A stretch of 64,000 nucleotides of DNA from Phytoseiulus persimilis (taxonomy: Eukaryota > Arthropoda > Arachnida > Mesostigmata > Phytoseiidae): positions 25,622,211-25,686,210 of the forward strand of contig CM075104.1 of the NCBI GenBank assembly GCA_037576195.1, given 5' to 3'. A program made the translations under genes and the position numbers. Each line of letters begins with the position of its first letter. The stretch's first letter is position 1. A model generated the notes under the pieces. The model did no database searches and was not told the DNA's origin. It was given only the letters and a program-made list of their open reading frames with translations. Below are positions 24,946 through 35,215 of this stretch, one piece after another.

Positions 24946-26845
24946 CTATTCACTAGTAGCCGCGGAGACCATCCAAAAAAACGTGTTTGGATTCGAGGAG
25001 GTTTCGGAGGGATTCCCCCGAGAAGCCGCTGATAACCTATTATTCAGTATTGGATCATGGTTGATTCGAGGTTGTCGAATGCATATGGCTAGCTTGACTC
25101 CAATGCACGCACAATCATTACTATGAGCGGTCACCTGACCCAAAAAAGAATTAAGGACGTGGCAAAGCTCCTTGGCAAAATCCGACCCCCCTGTTGGACG
25201 TGCGACCGGAATCATGACTTCACCCAAGTCATCCAGCAGAACGTGAAGTGTCGTGTATCGTATCGAATATTTTTCCGGTCTCTCTTGCAGAATAAATTCC
25301 GAGCACTTGCGGAAGCCGATGAGCGGTGCCAATGCCTGAGACGGTACGCGTGATGATGGCGCGAAACACACCGTTTTACTCCCGAGAAGCTTCAAGCTGT
25401 TGACATCCTCATCTTGGCAACGCTGGATCAAGCCTTGCGAGGAAAGTATGGTCAAAACCTCGGCTGCTACGTTCTTTCTGGGACAGTTCAATTATCCGAT
25501 AAGTGCATCAGGGTTTCAGCTCCTCTATACAAACTTTCCCGGAGCGGAGTTGAGGTTCGTGCGCGAATAGTACATGAACAGGCATGACCTGCATGCTTCA
25601 GAAGGATGTGAGAGCAAGAGGTTCTCGTTCCTTCGAATCCTGTTTTCTTCTCCCAATGATCGAATCTCGAGCCGTCCATATACGAGCAGGATTTTCGACT
25701 TCACCCTGTAAGGAATGACAGTCCACCACGAGCTTCATCAACACGTCGATTTCAGCCTCCCATTTCTCTTGGACAGGTTGACATTTGTTGTCAGAGCCCC
25801 GGGGCCGCTCGACCCGGACGACGGGATCATCCGACCTCTCAGTTCCGATGTGCGTACGTGAGACGACAGCCGGGCTGCTACAAATCACAAGCTGAATCCA
25901 TTTTACTCTCCGTGAGTCTGATCCATGGCTTCTTCCCTGGACTTTTTGAATCGTGAGAACGTGACATGCTCTCATACAGAGACCTTCTTTCAGGTCTGGG
26001 AATATCTGATCACCGTTGTGGTAGTGTCAATCGTTATCCGTAAAATTGTCAAGTTCCAACCCTCTGTCTTCTTTGATTCCTCACATCTCCTGGACATTTT
26101 GTTGTTGCTTCTGGGAAGAGGTTCATGAGATGGCAGAAAGTACAGGCTTGAAAACGATCGCCCCAGGAGCTGGGTCCCATGTGATATGTATATGAAAGGA
26201 AATGTAGATATCTCATTGGAGGATCAATAAATAACCATAACCATCACGAGATCATCCCGCGGACATGTCAGCGGTCCACGGAGCACGTCTCTCGCATAAG
26301 GCCAATGCTATGATTGTTCTCTAAATGTTTCGTGCGCGTGTCGAAATTGGTCCCCCAAGCATCGATTTTATGGTCATGGCTGGTTTCGTCGCTGGTTCTT
26401 TCAATTTATTACTCTTCATCCTCGTGCTCCTCGATGACACATCCAGGGCTTGAAGATGCCGTCGATTTTGTACAAAAGTTGACGAAAGCCTCGGTGAAGG
26501 AGGATATGTCATGTGGTACTCTGAGGAACACTCATTTGGAGGAAGCTGTCCAAGGTGAATACTGACGAGGAACATTTCAGAGGTAGCCGCAACGGGACTG
26601 AACATTTCGTTACCCACGTAGCATCTCAATGCGGCCCCATGGAAGGTCCATGTGAGCGGATCCCGATGGCGTTGATCGGGCGTCTCGTAACGAGAGCTAA
26701 GGAGCTCAGATGCGGAGAATAGAAGGACAACAGGCATGAACACACCGATATTAGTCAAGGAAAGCGGTCGCGAAGAGTAGAATCCGCCGAATATACGCTT
26801 TCGTGATCCTAGATTCCTCTGGTCATCCGACGCTTGGGAGCACAT
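24946..26845 (-). pseudogene. Possible arrestin-like gene, copy B
   Basis: The frame 26845-26321 begins at an ATG and is open for 174 codons. It contains LTWTFHGAALRCYV and, about 25 residues later, VSIHLGQLPPNECSSEYHM followed by PPSPRLSSTF, an order and spacing like the arrestin N-lobe (strand, LPPG turn, FxLPxxLPSSF). Downstream on the same strand, frames 25975-25598 and 25491-24946 (181 codons open) include RVPSQALAPL, KYSIRYTTLHVLLDDLGEV and MIPVA, like the arrestin C-lobe. The pieces are not joined by splice sites I can defend and the C-lobe frame lacks an ATG. Resemblance is by motif only, so the identity is tentative. Confidence 0.3.
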
Positions 26846-26853
26846 CCGAATGA

Positions 26854-27700
26854 TTACACGTTCTCCGTGGGGAAGCTGGGCATCGATACAAGACCACCAT
26901 CCCTACAATGGACTGGGATGAATCTCTTCAAGTGTAGCGTGACCGTGATAGGATATCGAATCTCCTGGATAGGAGCGAATATTGAACCCTTTTCCGCGTC
27001 CATGTGCGACTCCGCCGACAGCGAACGTAGTTCCTGTATCCATTGAGTGCTCCGCGTACTCAACTTCATTACCCTTATTACACTTTTAAGTTGATTGATC
27101 ACGTCGGATATTCTGAGTCGTAGTGCTGAGAGGCTATCCAGAGAGGGGTCCGTACTGTTCGGTACGTCGTGGGTTCGTCCTATTGAACGCGTGCTCTCCC
27201 GGTATATCGGGGCAAAATTCACCCTGACGAGCATCCCTAGGACTGAAAACCGAAATTGGGTGGAATCCCGGGACTTTCGCAGAGAATTCACATTGAAAAC
27301 CTTGAAGCCGCCGACATTCCTGTTCAACTTTGAACGTCTCTCACGGATAATGAAGGATGCAATAACGGCTCTTCACGTAACCGATTCGCAATAGATAGCG
27401 TCGCTGATTCTTTTCGTTCACAGCGAGATGGACCCAAGAAGACCTTTGCTGAGGCTATACTGAGATCCGGGGGCACTACGTCATCGGCCACGTCGTGGGT
27501 CTCGAGCGATGCCGAAGCAGTCGTTTTGCGTACATCGGTGAATACATGGGGGTGTCAGCCGATGTTAGAGATATGGCGGCCGTCTCCCTCGCTAAAGATT
27601 TTCCCCGAATGAGAATGTATGCCGTTGCCTTGAGACGACATTTGAATCTACTGGAAAGTCTTGATAAAATGTAAGATCAACCCATCGAACTCTCTTTTCG
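26854..27700 (-). pseudogene. Possible arrestin-like gene remnant, copy A
   Basis: The frame 27327-26854 is open for 157 codons without a clear start and contains LRLRISDVINQLKSVIRVM and IRYPITVTLHLKRF, comparable to the IRY/VTLH strand seen in the other two copies. Just upstream, the frame around 27700-27580 has RVRWVDLTFYQDF and HTFSF, weakly like an N-lobe, but stops interrupt it. Continuity upstream to 28.2 kb was not established. Confidence 0.25.
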
Positions 27701-28111
27701 CAAGGCACAAACGGTGCGAAAGCCACGCTGAGCGCTGGAGTTTCCTCATCGACATTTCAGCGCTAACGTGAACAGCTGGAATCGTTTCCAGCATCCTTCA
27801 CCTCTGAGATCCCGGCCTTCCTGAGTACTGCCTGGCGATCGCGAGTCACAATCACGGTCACAGCGTGCAGGGTCAGCACCCTGAGAGCTTGAGCATGAAG
27901 CACATGACTTGCGCGATCTAACCGATGTGCGTATCCAGTGCTGCTCTCGTGATGCTCTTTGCAGATAACCGTAGCTCCACTCCCTGTTGGAGGGCACCCT
28001 TCGTGGCACTGGGATTTGCCTCGATTTCATTGATCTCTTATGCGGTTGCCCTCTGCGACACAAATGCCTTGAAGAGTCTGAGGGATTGAAACACTGTAAT
28101 GAGAGACATGG

Positions 28112-28117
28112 TTTATT
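28112..28117 (-). promoter_or_regulatory. Candidate polyadenylation signal of disordered-protein gene A
   Basis: AATAAA on the minus strand, about 200 nt after the gene A stop codon. Confidence 0.4.
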
Positions 28118-28316
28118 TGACAATCGAATCCACCCAATTCGGCCAGTCACTATTTTACTTCAGAGACTCTCATCTTGAACATGTTTTAAAATTACAAGAA
28201 CAGAATCGAGGCAATCATTTCAGTAGTCTCTCCCGCGTCCCTCTTTCCGCTTTCCCCTTACATTATCCCGTTCCTCAGTATTTAGTTGAGTGATAAATAA
28301 GTTCTCTAGACTCTAC

Positions 28317-31188
28317 CTAAGCGAGCCTGAAGCTCAAATTCACGCCACCTTCCCCGGGTTCCGATTCCGCTCGCAGGCTCCTCAGAACGGATCGAGGGTG
28401 GAGGCTGATCCGATCGTGATAATCGTCCTCCATCTCGTCGACCTCCTCGACAGAATCGCCTTTCCGATTTTCTTTGCGGAAACTGAAGGGCTCGCCAGGA
28501 TTGTTCTCGAATCGGATGCTGAATCTTCGCGAGCGCTGTTTCTCCCGCTCAGCTTCTCCAGGGTCGTCGTCTTCATCGTCATAGTAAACGGGTTTCTTCT
28601 TCCTTTTGTACCGAATGGCGTCTTCGGCGTTCCCCGGTGTTACGTATTTTTTGGGAGCCACACTCGTGTGCTTCGGAGCTCTGATATATCCGGTACTTTC
28701 GCTCCTGGCTGCGTGGGCCTGAACATGGGTCACAGGTATCTCCTCGGAATCGGGATCCGGTCGATATCCTTGCCGATGTTGTTGGATTTTTCTCTTGGGA
28801 GAGGAGGACCGCTGCCCGCTTTTCCGGGAGTATTCTTCAAGGTCTCCTCGCGTCGTTTTTCCGACACTGTCTTGCGTCACATATTTTGGCACTTTGCGCT
28901 TGTAGACTGAATGTTCGTCGTGCTCGGAATCTTCTTCCTGGTGGCGGTTTTGCTGCCTGTGTTGACGACCCGGTCCATAAACTTGAGCATCACGTGGTCG
29001 CGTCAAATGCGAATAATCGCCGTCTTCGTAGGCCGCTTGGCCAATGCCGGCAGTTGTCCCATCTCCTTTTTGATGGTTGAAGAGTTCGCTCTTCGGAGCT
29101 CCGTAACCACCAGAGCCGTATTGAACCACGGCGGATCGGGGAGTCCTCGGATCCTCATCAGATGCGTCAGACGACGCTTGGAATTGAGAACTTCGGTGGG
29201 GTTTCGGCTGGGGTTCTTGGCCGAAGGCCCGAGCATAATCCACTCCACTCGAAGGCTCCACTCTATCACCGGTGTGCTTCTCCGGATAGTATCGAACCTC
29301 GTGATCTCGCGAAGCTGGTTGCGCCCTGCCCGTGTATCCGAATTGCGAACGCAGCTGTTCCTCTTCCTTGACTCTGAATTGCTGTTGTCCGTAAACCACT
29401 TTCCCGTGGGGGTTACCCCGCTCGGCAGGCTCGGAGAGATGTGTTCTCAGCGGGCGGGTCCTGTTAGGATCGTACTGAGCGGCCGCCTGCGCAGTTAGTA
29501 AATTCAAGCTTGGCTTCACTTTCGGAGGAATCCTGCGGCCTGTCTGATCCAGAGCGTCGTCGACCTCGCTCCCATCACGGAACTCTGCGTAAACATACCT
29601 GTTGTTCCGGGCTTTGACGATGCGTTCATCTTCGGTGTACGTCCTGGGATCCCATTTTATCCTGGGGACGCCCGGACGCGGAAAAACGATTTCTTCGCGC
29701 CACTCGACGTTGTCAAGGTCCTTCCGGAACTTTCTTGGGTCTAGCTTGATCTCCTCGCCGAATGTATCCTTGGCAGCCTGCATACTCGAGAATGACGACA
29801 CCGAGACTCTCTCTCTGGGCAGCTGGATTGCCCCGTCGTTCGAAACGGGGCCATGGGTTCGAATAAGTTGTCCTGGGTTAGCGGCTGACGGGGGTATGTG
29901 AGCACTTTCTGAACGTCCTCGACTATTTTCGTCGGGAACTTGGGAAGGGTAGACAGGTATGGCTTGAGTGAAGTCCTGCGGCGTGGGCTGCTTGTTCAGA
30001 ACTGCCTCGTAATTTTGGCGATGTTCTCCTGGTAATGCAGGACTGTTCGGTTGATGAGGATCTGGCAGACTGTGGGCCGTCGGAGAGATCGAGATCGCCT
30101 CGTTATTGGACAGCACCGTTGCAACATACTGTTTGGGCGGCGCAGACGAGAGGAAGTCTTCGAAGTTGAAGGCAGTCACGAAGTTTCTGGGGAAAAAAGT
30201 GGGGGAGCGTTAAACTCGGGACTGAGTCCATGCGTCGACGATTGAGGAGCATGTGGGTAGGTTGTCGTCCATCGAACGAAGTTTCGTTGAATATTGAAAC
30301 CGCCTGGCTCGTTCCGCCACCCTGATCAAAATGCCCGCTGCGTGTTTGTGACGTACTCGGCCGTATTGACCACCTGTTACGCCACTGTATTACTTTTGCG
30401 AAACTGCCCGCAATCCGACGCGACGTTTTGTTTCTTTCATTGATAATGCCTTTCGGAATGGATAAGCAGAAGCCTCAGTTTTTTCTAACCGTCGTGGGAG
30501 CGACTGCTTATCAAGCGAAACAAGCATCAGTGAGTATTTTTGCCCCGTCATACATCTTCTGCGCCAGCAGTGGTTGCGCGAGCACGTTTCCACTGGATGT
30601 GGAAGCCCGATGCGTGACAGTCAGTTTGGTAGAACTTGACTGGTATTTCCCGTATTTTCGAGTTGCGGCGAAAATCGGTGAGCCCTGGGGAAGAGAATCA
30701 TTCGCTGCTCGGCGCCTTGTCCATCTGGAGAGGAGAGACTCAGTTGACTCGAAAGTTAGTACCAGAGGTACTTTTCTCGAGACTGAAGGGATATCACTAT
30801 ACGAGATGCTCTCAGTGGAGGGATGGAGTGCGTCTTCCGCAGTCAAACAATTTTCCATCCATTTCGGGAAAATTGGATTTATCGGGCTTTGAGACGAAGA
30901 GTTAGAGATCTCACAGTCAGTTTGCATGTTCTCTGAGCTCGCTGATATTGCTCAACTGTCATTTGGTCGGATTGGGGACTGAATTCGCGAAGCGGAAGGA
31001 AAGTTGAGCGCCTGAATTATTCTTCAATGCAGATGAATAAACAGAAAACGACCCCGAACTCACCCAGGAGGTCCTAGCTTCACCGGTACGCCAACCTGGT
31101 AGCGCGGCCCTGGATCGTATTGAGCTCTGACTCGATTCAGACTGGATAGGAGGCAGATCACCAGCGGAAGTTCCATCGAAATCATCAT
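28317..31188 (-). CDS. Secreted, charged low-complexity protein (gene A), 2 exons, about 664 aa
   Basis: Exon 1 is 31188-31064 and exon 2 is 30186-28317; the 877-nt intron starts GTGAGT and ends TTCCCCAG, phase 2, creating the residue G in LGPPG. Exon 1 encodes a signal peptide (MMISMELPLVICLLSSLNRVRAQ, given here only as its boundaries at residues 1-23; internal Met at 2 and 5 also possible). The rest is hydrophilic and probably mostly disordered: Pro-, Gln-, His- and Tyr-rich, with one more ordered-looking stretch near FGEEIKLDPRKFRKDLDNVEW. Near the C-terminus come Lys runs, an acidic YYDDEDDD block, the motif RRFSIRF and a final NLSFRLA. It shares architecture with gene B at 35.2-37.8 kb. 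There is no known domain. A structural extracellular role (cuticle, egg coat, silk-like) is only a guess. Confidence 0.8.
30428..30892 (+). other. 154-codon ORF antisense within gene A intron
   Basis: The plus-strand frame lies wholly inside the intron of gene A. An internal ATG at about 30446 starts MPFGMDKQKPQFFLTVVGA, which faintly recalls the N-terminal part of Ty3/Gypsy Gag (FLxxxG-Y). A donor-like GTGAGTATTT lies 29 codons later. After that the frame loses any Gag likeness. It could be a retroelement scrap, an antisense exon, or chance. I do not claim a gene. Confidence 0.2.
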
Positions 31189-32083
31189 TGACGGATCAAT
31201 TCTCAGCGATGGAACGAAGAATGCGGGCTGGAACCGCTCACTTCGGTTCACTTCACAACTTTTTCTTCAAACTGCACTTGCTTCGAATCCCGTTCGTGCT
31301 GAACACATAATGAACCAGTGGAACCAACGCTTGAACCAGCTTGCTTGCCGTTCGGCAGCCCGCAAACCCTCTGTCTCCCCTGCTACCAAATTGCGCAAGG
31401 AGAGAACCGCGGGAGAGAAGGCACACAACTCGTGGCAATTACTTAGATATCGAACGGAAGAAAAAGTAACGAAACAACAGGCCAAACTATCGTCTTGGGA
31501 ACGGTATGCATTGGATACGAGACGATGCATCGGTCAGACACGCTCTGTTTCTCCCATCAATCGACGGCGGTCATTCTTGGCGGGAAGAAGAAGACACCGA
31601 GCATCCGGATGGTCGTATAGTGAGCTTGAGCAACGGATGACGAGCCTAACAAATCTATCTGACGATACACTCTTCTTCATACTGACCCTCGCATACAAGG
31701 TTCAAGGACCGTGCACGGTGCCCATCAGCGGGAGTTCACTTCGAACTGGGATACTACGGAACCTTTAGGGCGGCAGAGCAGTGTGACGTTAATTGTATTT
31801 CGTAGAAGACCTTTAGCTCGGGAACACCGGCAACGATTTCGTAAGCAATCGTATCCGGCCCTCAACTGAGGAACTCCCTCAATTAACTACTCTTGAAGCT
31901 GAGTTCGATATTTGCTGGCGAGGCAGTACGAAAAGAGTCCTCACTTCACTCTCGTGAGGTTCCATTTTCCTTCCCGTTTGTTTAGAAAATGAGCTCAGCG
32001 TTAACGCGATCCGGAGAGTATCGGTAGCTATTTACCCTCATGGGGACTGTTCCGGCTCCATCCGTGCCCCACGAATCCTTCTC
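31189..32083. other. Spacer upstream of gene A
   Basis: This is the presumed promoter side of gene A. A plus-strand frame at 31310-31768 begins at an ATG and runs 152 codons, but is Arg/Ser-rich and matches nothing; I treat it as chance. No TATA box is convincing. Confidence 0.35.
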
Positions 32084-33060
32084 CTCGTTCTGACCGTACT
32101 TCGGTGATGACTACGGCTCAACCTGACCGTACTCCTTGGGGTCCATGGAGGCGGTTCCAACGTCGATCCGATCATCCATGGAGGTGATTCCAAGGTCAGC
32201 ACATTTCATCACCTTCATGGATCCCCAGAGATATGGCTAGATCAACCCCCGGTTTCACCTTCAGGGACCCGAAAAGTATGGTTAGATTGACTTCGGAATC
32301 ACCTCCATGGACCTCGAAAAGTAGTGTCGGGTCGATCTCGGTAACACCTCCATTATCCCCCACAAGTATGGTCGGATGTACCCCAGACTCGCCTACATGT
32401 GACTCGAAGAGAATGGTCGGATCGACCCAGAAATAATTTCCATGTGCCCCGAAAAGTATGGCCGCATCCACTCCGAAATCGCCCCCTCAGACTCCGCAAG
32501 GTATGATCAGATCGATACAGGAATCACATATATGGATCCTCAGCAGTATGGTCAGATCAACCCAGGCACCATCTCCATACACCTCCAAAACTACGGCCAG
32601 ATCGACTCCGAAATCGACTTCATGGACCCTGAAGAGTATCGTCAGGACGACGTCGGAGTCACCCCAATATACCGTCAAAAATATGGTCGAATCATTTTCG
32701 GAATAACCTACCTACTAAAACCCTGATCCTCTATTGGTCCCGCGAACAGGGGAGGCAACCCGGCGCGTCCCTCAGTGGGAATTACTACGGATCCCCTTCT
32801 TATCTGGAATCACCTACCTAGGCCGTGGAAAGTATGGTTGGATCGACTTCGGAATCGTTCCCTGAGAGCAGGAGAAGTGTGGTCAGATGGGAGTAAGAAC
32901 CCCCTCCGTATACCGTCGAAAATTTTGTTGGATCGATTGCGGAATCACCTCCATAAACACTCAGAAGAATAGGCAGATCCACCACGGGACTTCCTCCACG
33001 AACTCCCGGAAGTATGGCCAGATCGACTCCGAAAAGTATGATCAGATCGACCCCGCAGTT
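32084..33060. repeat. 45-bp repeat family, inverted array
   Basis: Units of the same 45-bp family as at 13.3 kb. From about 32084 to 32200 they run on the minus strand (CCATGGAGGTGATTCC type). From about 32230 they run on the plus strand (AGTATGGTC..GGATCGAC, then GGAATCACCTCCATGG). The forward arm holds around ten good 45-bp units to about 32720, then more diverged ones at 32820-33060. The plus frame at 32442-32726 reads as a 15-residue repeat (YGQI-x-x-GI-x-x-MDP) in the same phase as the 13.3 kb array. The head-to-head turn is near 32200-32220. A further single unit lies near 33768-33810. Confidence 0.8.
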
Positions 33061-34093
33061 GGGTCCGTATCTGTCCCAACACCATCCCTTGGTAGGCTCT
33101 CCAACTTCCCCACTCGGGCACGGGCCAAATACTTGGTTGGCGGTTTGGCTCAAGGTTCTGGGCTTTGAGCCTGATCCCTGGTGGGTATCCGGGCAGCAAT
33201 TTCGGCCTCAGATTCCGACTTTGTCGACGCCTCCCCCAGCTCCACCAAACGCGCGGACATGCAGTTCCAGACGGACAACCCGCCAGTGTTTCTGGGGACG
33301 GCAGAGGGCGAGCGGAACAGACTACAACTGGGGGAAATGATGTGAACGGCCAACGCACATAATGAAACTCTATGTGGCCCGCGCACGAGCATTCCTCTCC
33401 GTCACTTCGATGCTCGTTTTCCCACTAAGACGGGCTCTGTCTGCCGAGCAACTCCCATGAGCGTGAAATATGTGGTTGGCACAGCTGCTTGGATCTCGGA
33501 GCGAGCAGGCCAAACCTGTTGTTGTTCTCATTAGATTTTTCGGCGACAAACCCCGATCGGCGATGCGAAAAGCATCTCCGAGCATGGCGTTTCTTAAAGT
33601 AAGCTGATGCATCATCTAGCGACCAGATCTCGAACACTCATCAACTGGACCGTTCATTGGCTTTAACAGCCACTCTCGATCCACAACTGGTGGACATACA
33701 TCTCTCCCCATCAGTGGCTCTCAAAGTACCCTGACTCATCGACCTCCTGGATCCCCTCGGTAGACCCCGAGGAATATGGTCAGATCCACCCTGGAATCAC
33801 CTCTGTAAATCGAGAGTCGACCGTCGAAACCCAGGGGTCGGAATCGACCACTTTGAAGGCCACTGCTCTAAAAAGAAGGTCCAGGCATGGGGTCAACGGC
33901 CGCTGATACAGCAGAGTTCCGCGGTTTTGTGATTCGTGACTGATCTGAGAGGGAAACTGATCAACAAAATTTATTGTATCCTACCGAGAGATTTCTCCCA
34001 AGGATTCCTCAAAATTATCGAGATTTGTTTTAATCGGTTCACTAATTTTGATATCTTTCGACCAGCACAGCAGGCAATGGCCTCCACGACCAT
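33061..34093. other. Spacer between repeat array and small secreted ORF
   Basis: Apart from the lone repeat unit near 33770, only Arg/Ser-rich chance frames are seen. No gene supported. Confidence 0.4.
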
Positions 34094-34309
34094 CTATCTT
34101 GCTCCACCCATGAATGTCATATTATTCTGATTTCTCCGCACATGAGGATATTGTGGAGCGCATGTGCGATTTCTACCTTCAAGTCCGTCGAATGAATAGC
34201 GTCTACCTGCGGCTCGATTGAGAGGGATTGATTCATAACTTGCTCGGGCTGACTCAGCGCGTATGCAGGAAACACGTATCAAGCTGATTGCTGTGAGTGC
34301 CAGTGACAT
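34094..34309 (-). CDS. Putative small secreted peptide precursor, 71 aa
   Basis: A true ATG (34307-34309) opens a 71-codon frame with a hydrophobic N-terminus (SLALTAISLIRVSC) and an Ala-rich end (ESARA) suitable for signal-peptide cleavage near residue 23. The remainder contains two Arg-Arg pairs, in AAGRRYSF and HVRRNQN, which is how neuropeptide precursors are laid out. The peptide between them begins YSFDGLEGR, a loose echo of YxFGL-amide allatostatins but with an extra Asp and without the GKR amidation site. It has one Cys after the signal. It lies between the two disordered-protein genes on the same strand. It could be chance; no family is claimed. Confidence 0.3.
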   Translation of the reverse strand: MSLALTAISLIRVSCIRAESARASYESIPLNRAAGRRYSFDGLEGRNRTCAPQYPHVRRNQNNMTFMGGAR

Positions 34310-35215
34310 GATCGATCGAATATGGAACGTGACTTCGGCTGGAACGAGGAAACGAGAGATGTGACTTTTTGTCCCAAGAAAAATCTCTGCTCAACGCTCC
34401 AAACGTCGTTCTTCTTCCAATCATTCAGAGTCGCTTCGGGTCAGATCTATACGATTCAATGAGCTGGCGGCTTCTGTAGAAAACGCTCGGTGGTGCTGTC
34501 AGATCAAACTGGTGAGAACAATATCTATCCGATATCACACAAATGTCGAGGAACGCTCACTACTCTAGAAGTCTGCAGGATATGGTCGCTGAAGGCGAAC
34601 CAAGCTATTCCAAGTTATGCGGCTGGCGGGCTGTCTAAACTGAATCGTGTAAGTACCCGGAGTCAGGCGAAATAAATCATGCGGAGAAATCATTTCAATT
34701 TTGTTCTCTTCTCGGCCCGAGAACGCAGCGTAACAGTAAAACGCAATGAGAGGAAAACGGACTGAAATACAGCCTCCTGACACAACAAATGTTTGATTGT
34801 ATTATATAGTAAGGATACCTGAGCTCACAAAGCATGCGAATGAAGGTACGGCGGTTTTATTCGCGGATCACTCAGAAAAACTGACATAATTTGTCTTATA
34901 GAGTTTTTTGCCGGTCGATAACAAAATCTGAGTGCAGTTCGAGCTACATGAACATTTGAAAATCATACCCGACCTGCGGATCCAGTCTTACATCGTACGG
35001 ACTGTATAAACTTAAGATTCTTATATACATCTTGGTTAATATATAGAGAACTCTTGACTATATTTACACTGACTTCCCTCGAATGACGAGCTTCGATCGA
35101 TGATCATCGTTCTCACTGTGAATATTCATAATGTCTCTCGCAATCATGGCATATAAGGACATGGATTCAACGTTTGGGAAAATTTCTTGCTTCGTTTGGG
35201 CGGCGCATCAAGAGC
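34310..35215. other. Spacer downstream of gene B
   Basis: Contains a candidate polyadenylation signal for gene B (AATAAA on the minus strand, 34856-34861). A minus frame ending at 34565 includes LTPGTYTIQF, a short phrase like the arrestin-type strand noted at 22-27 kb, but nothing else around it supports a gene. Confidence 0.35.
34856..34861 (-). promoter_or_regulatory. Candidate polyadenylation signal of gene B
   Basis: AATAAA on the minus strand, about 355 nt beyond the gene B stop. Confidence 0.35.

Noticed and set aside
27470..27672. Plus-strand frame with HYVIGHVVGL, resembling a HExxH zinc protease
   Set aside because: The key Glu is absent and no other astacin or neprilysin motif is present.
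28290..28910. 206-codon plus-strand frame under gene A
   Set aside because: It lies opposite the long coding exon of gene A and is a codon-bias shadow.
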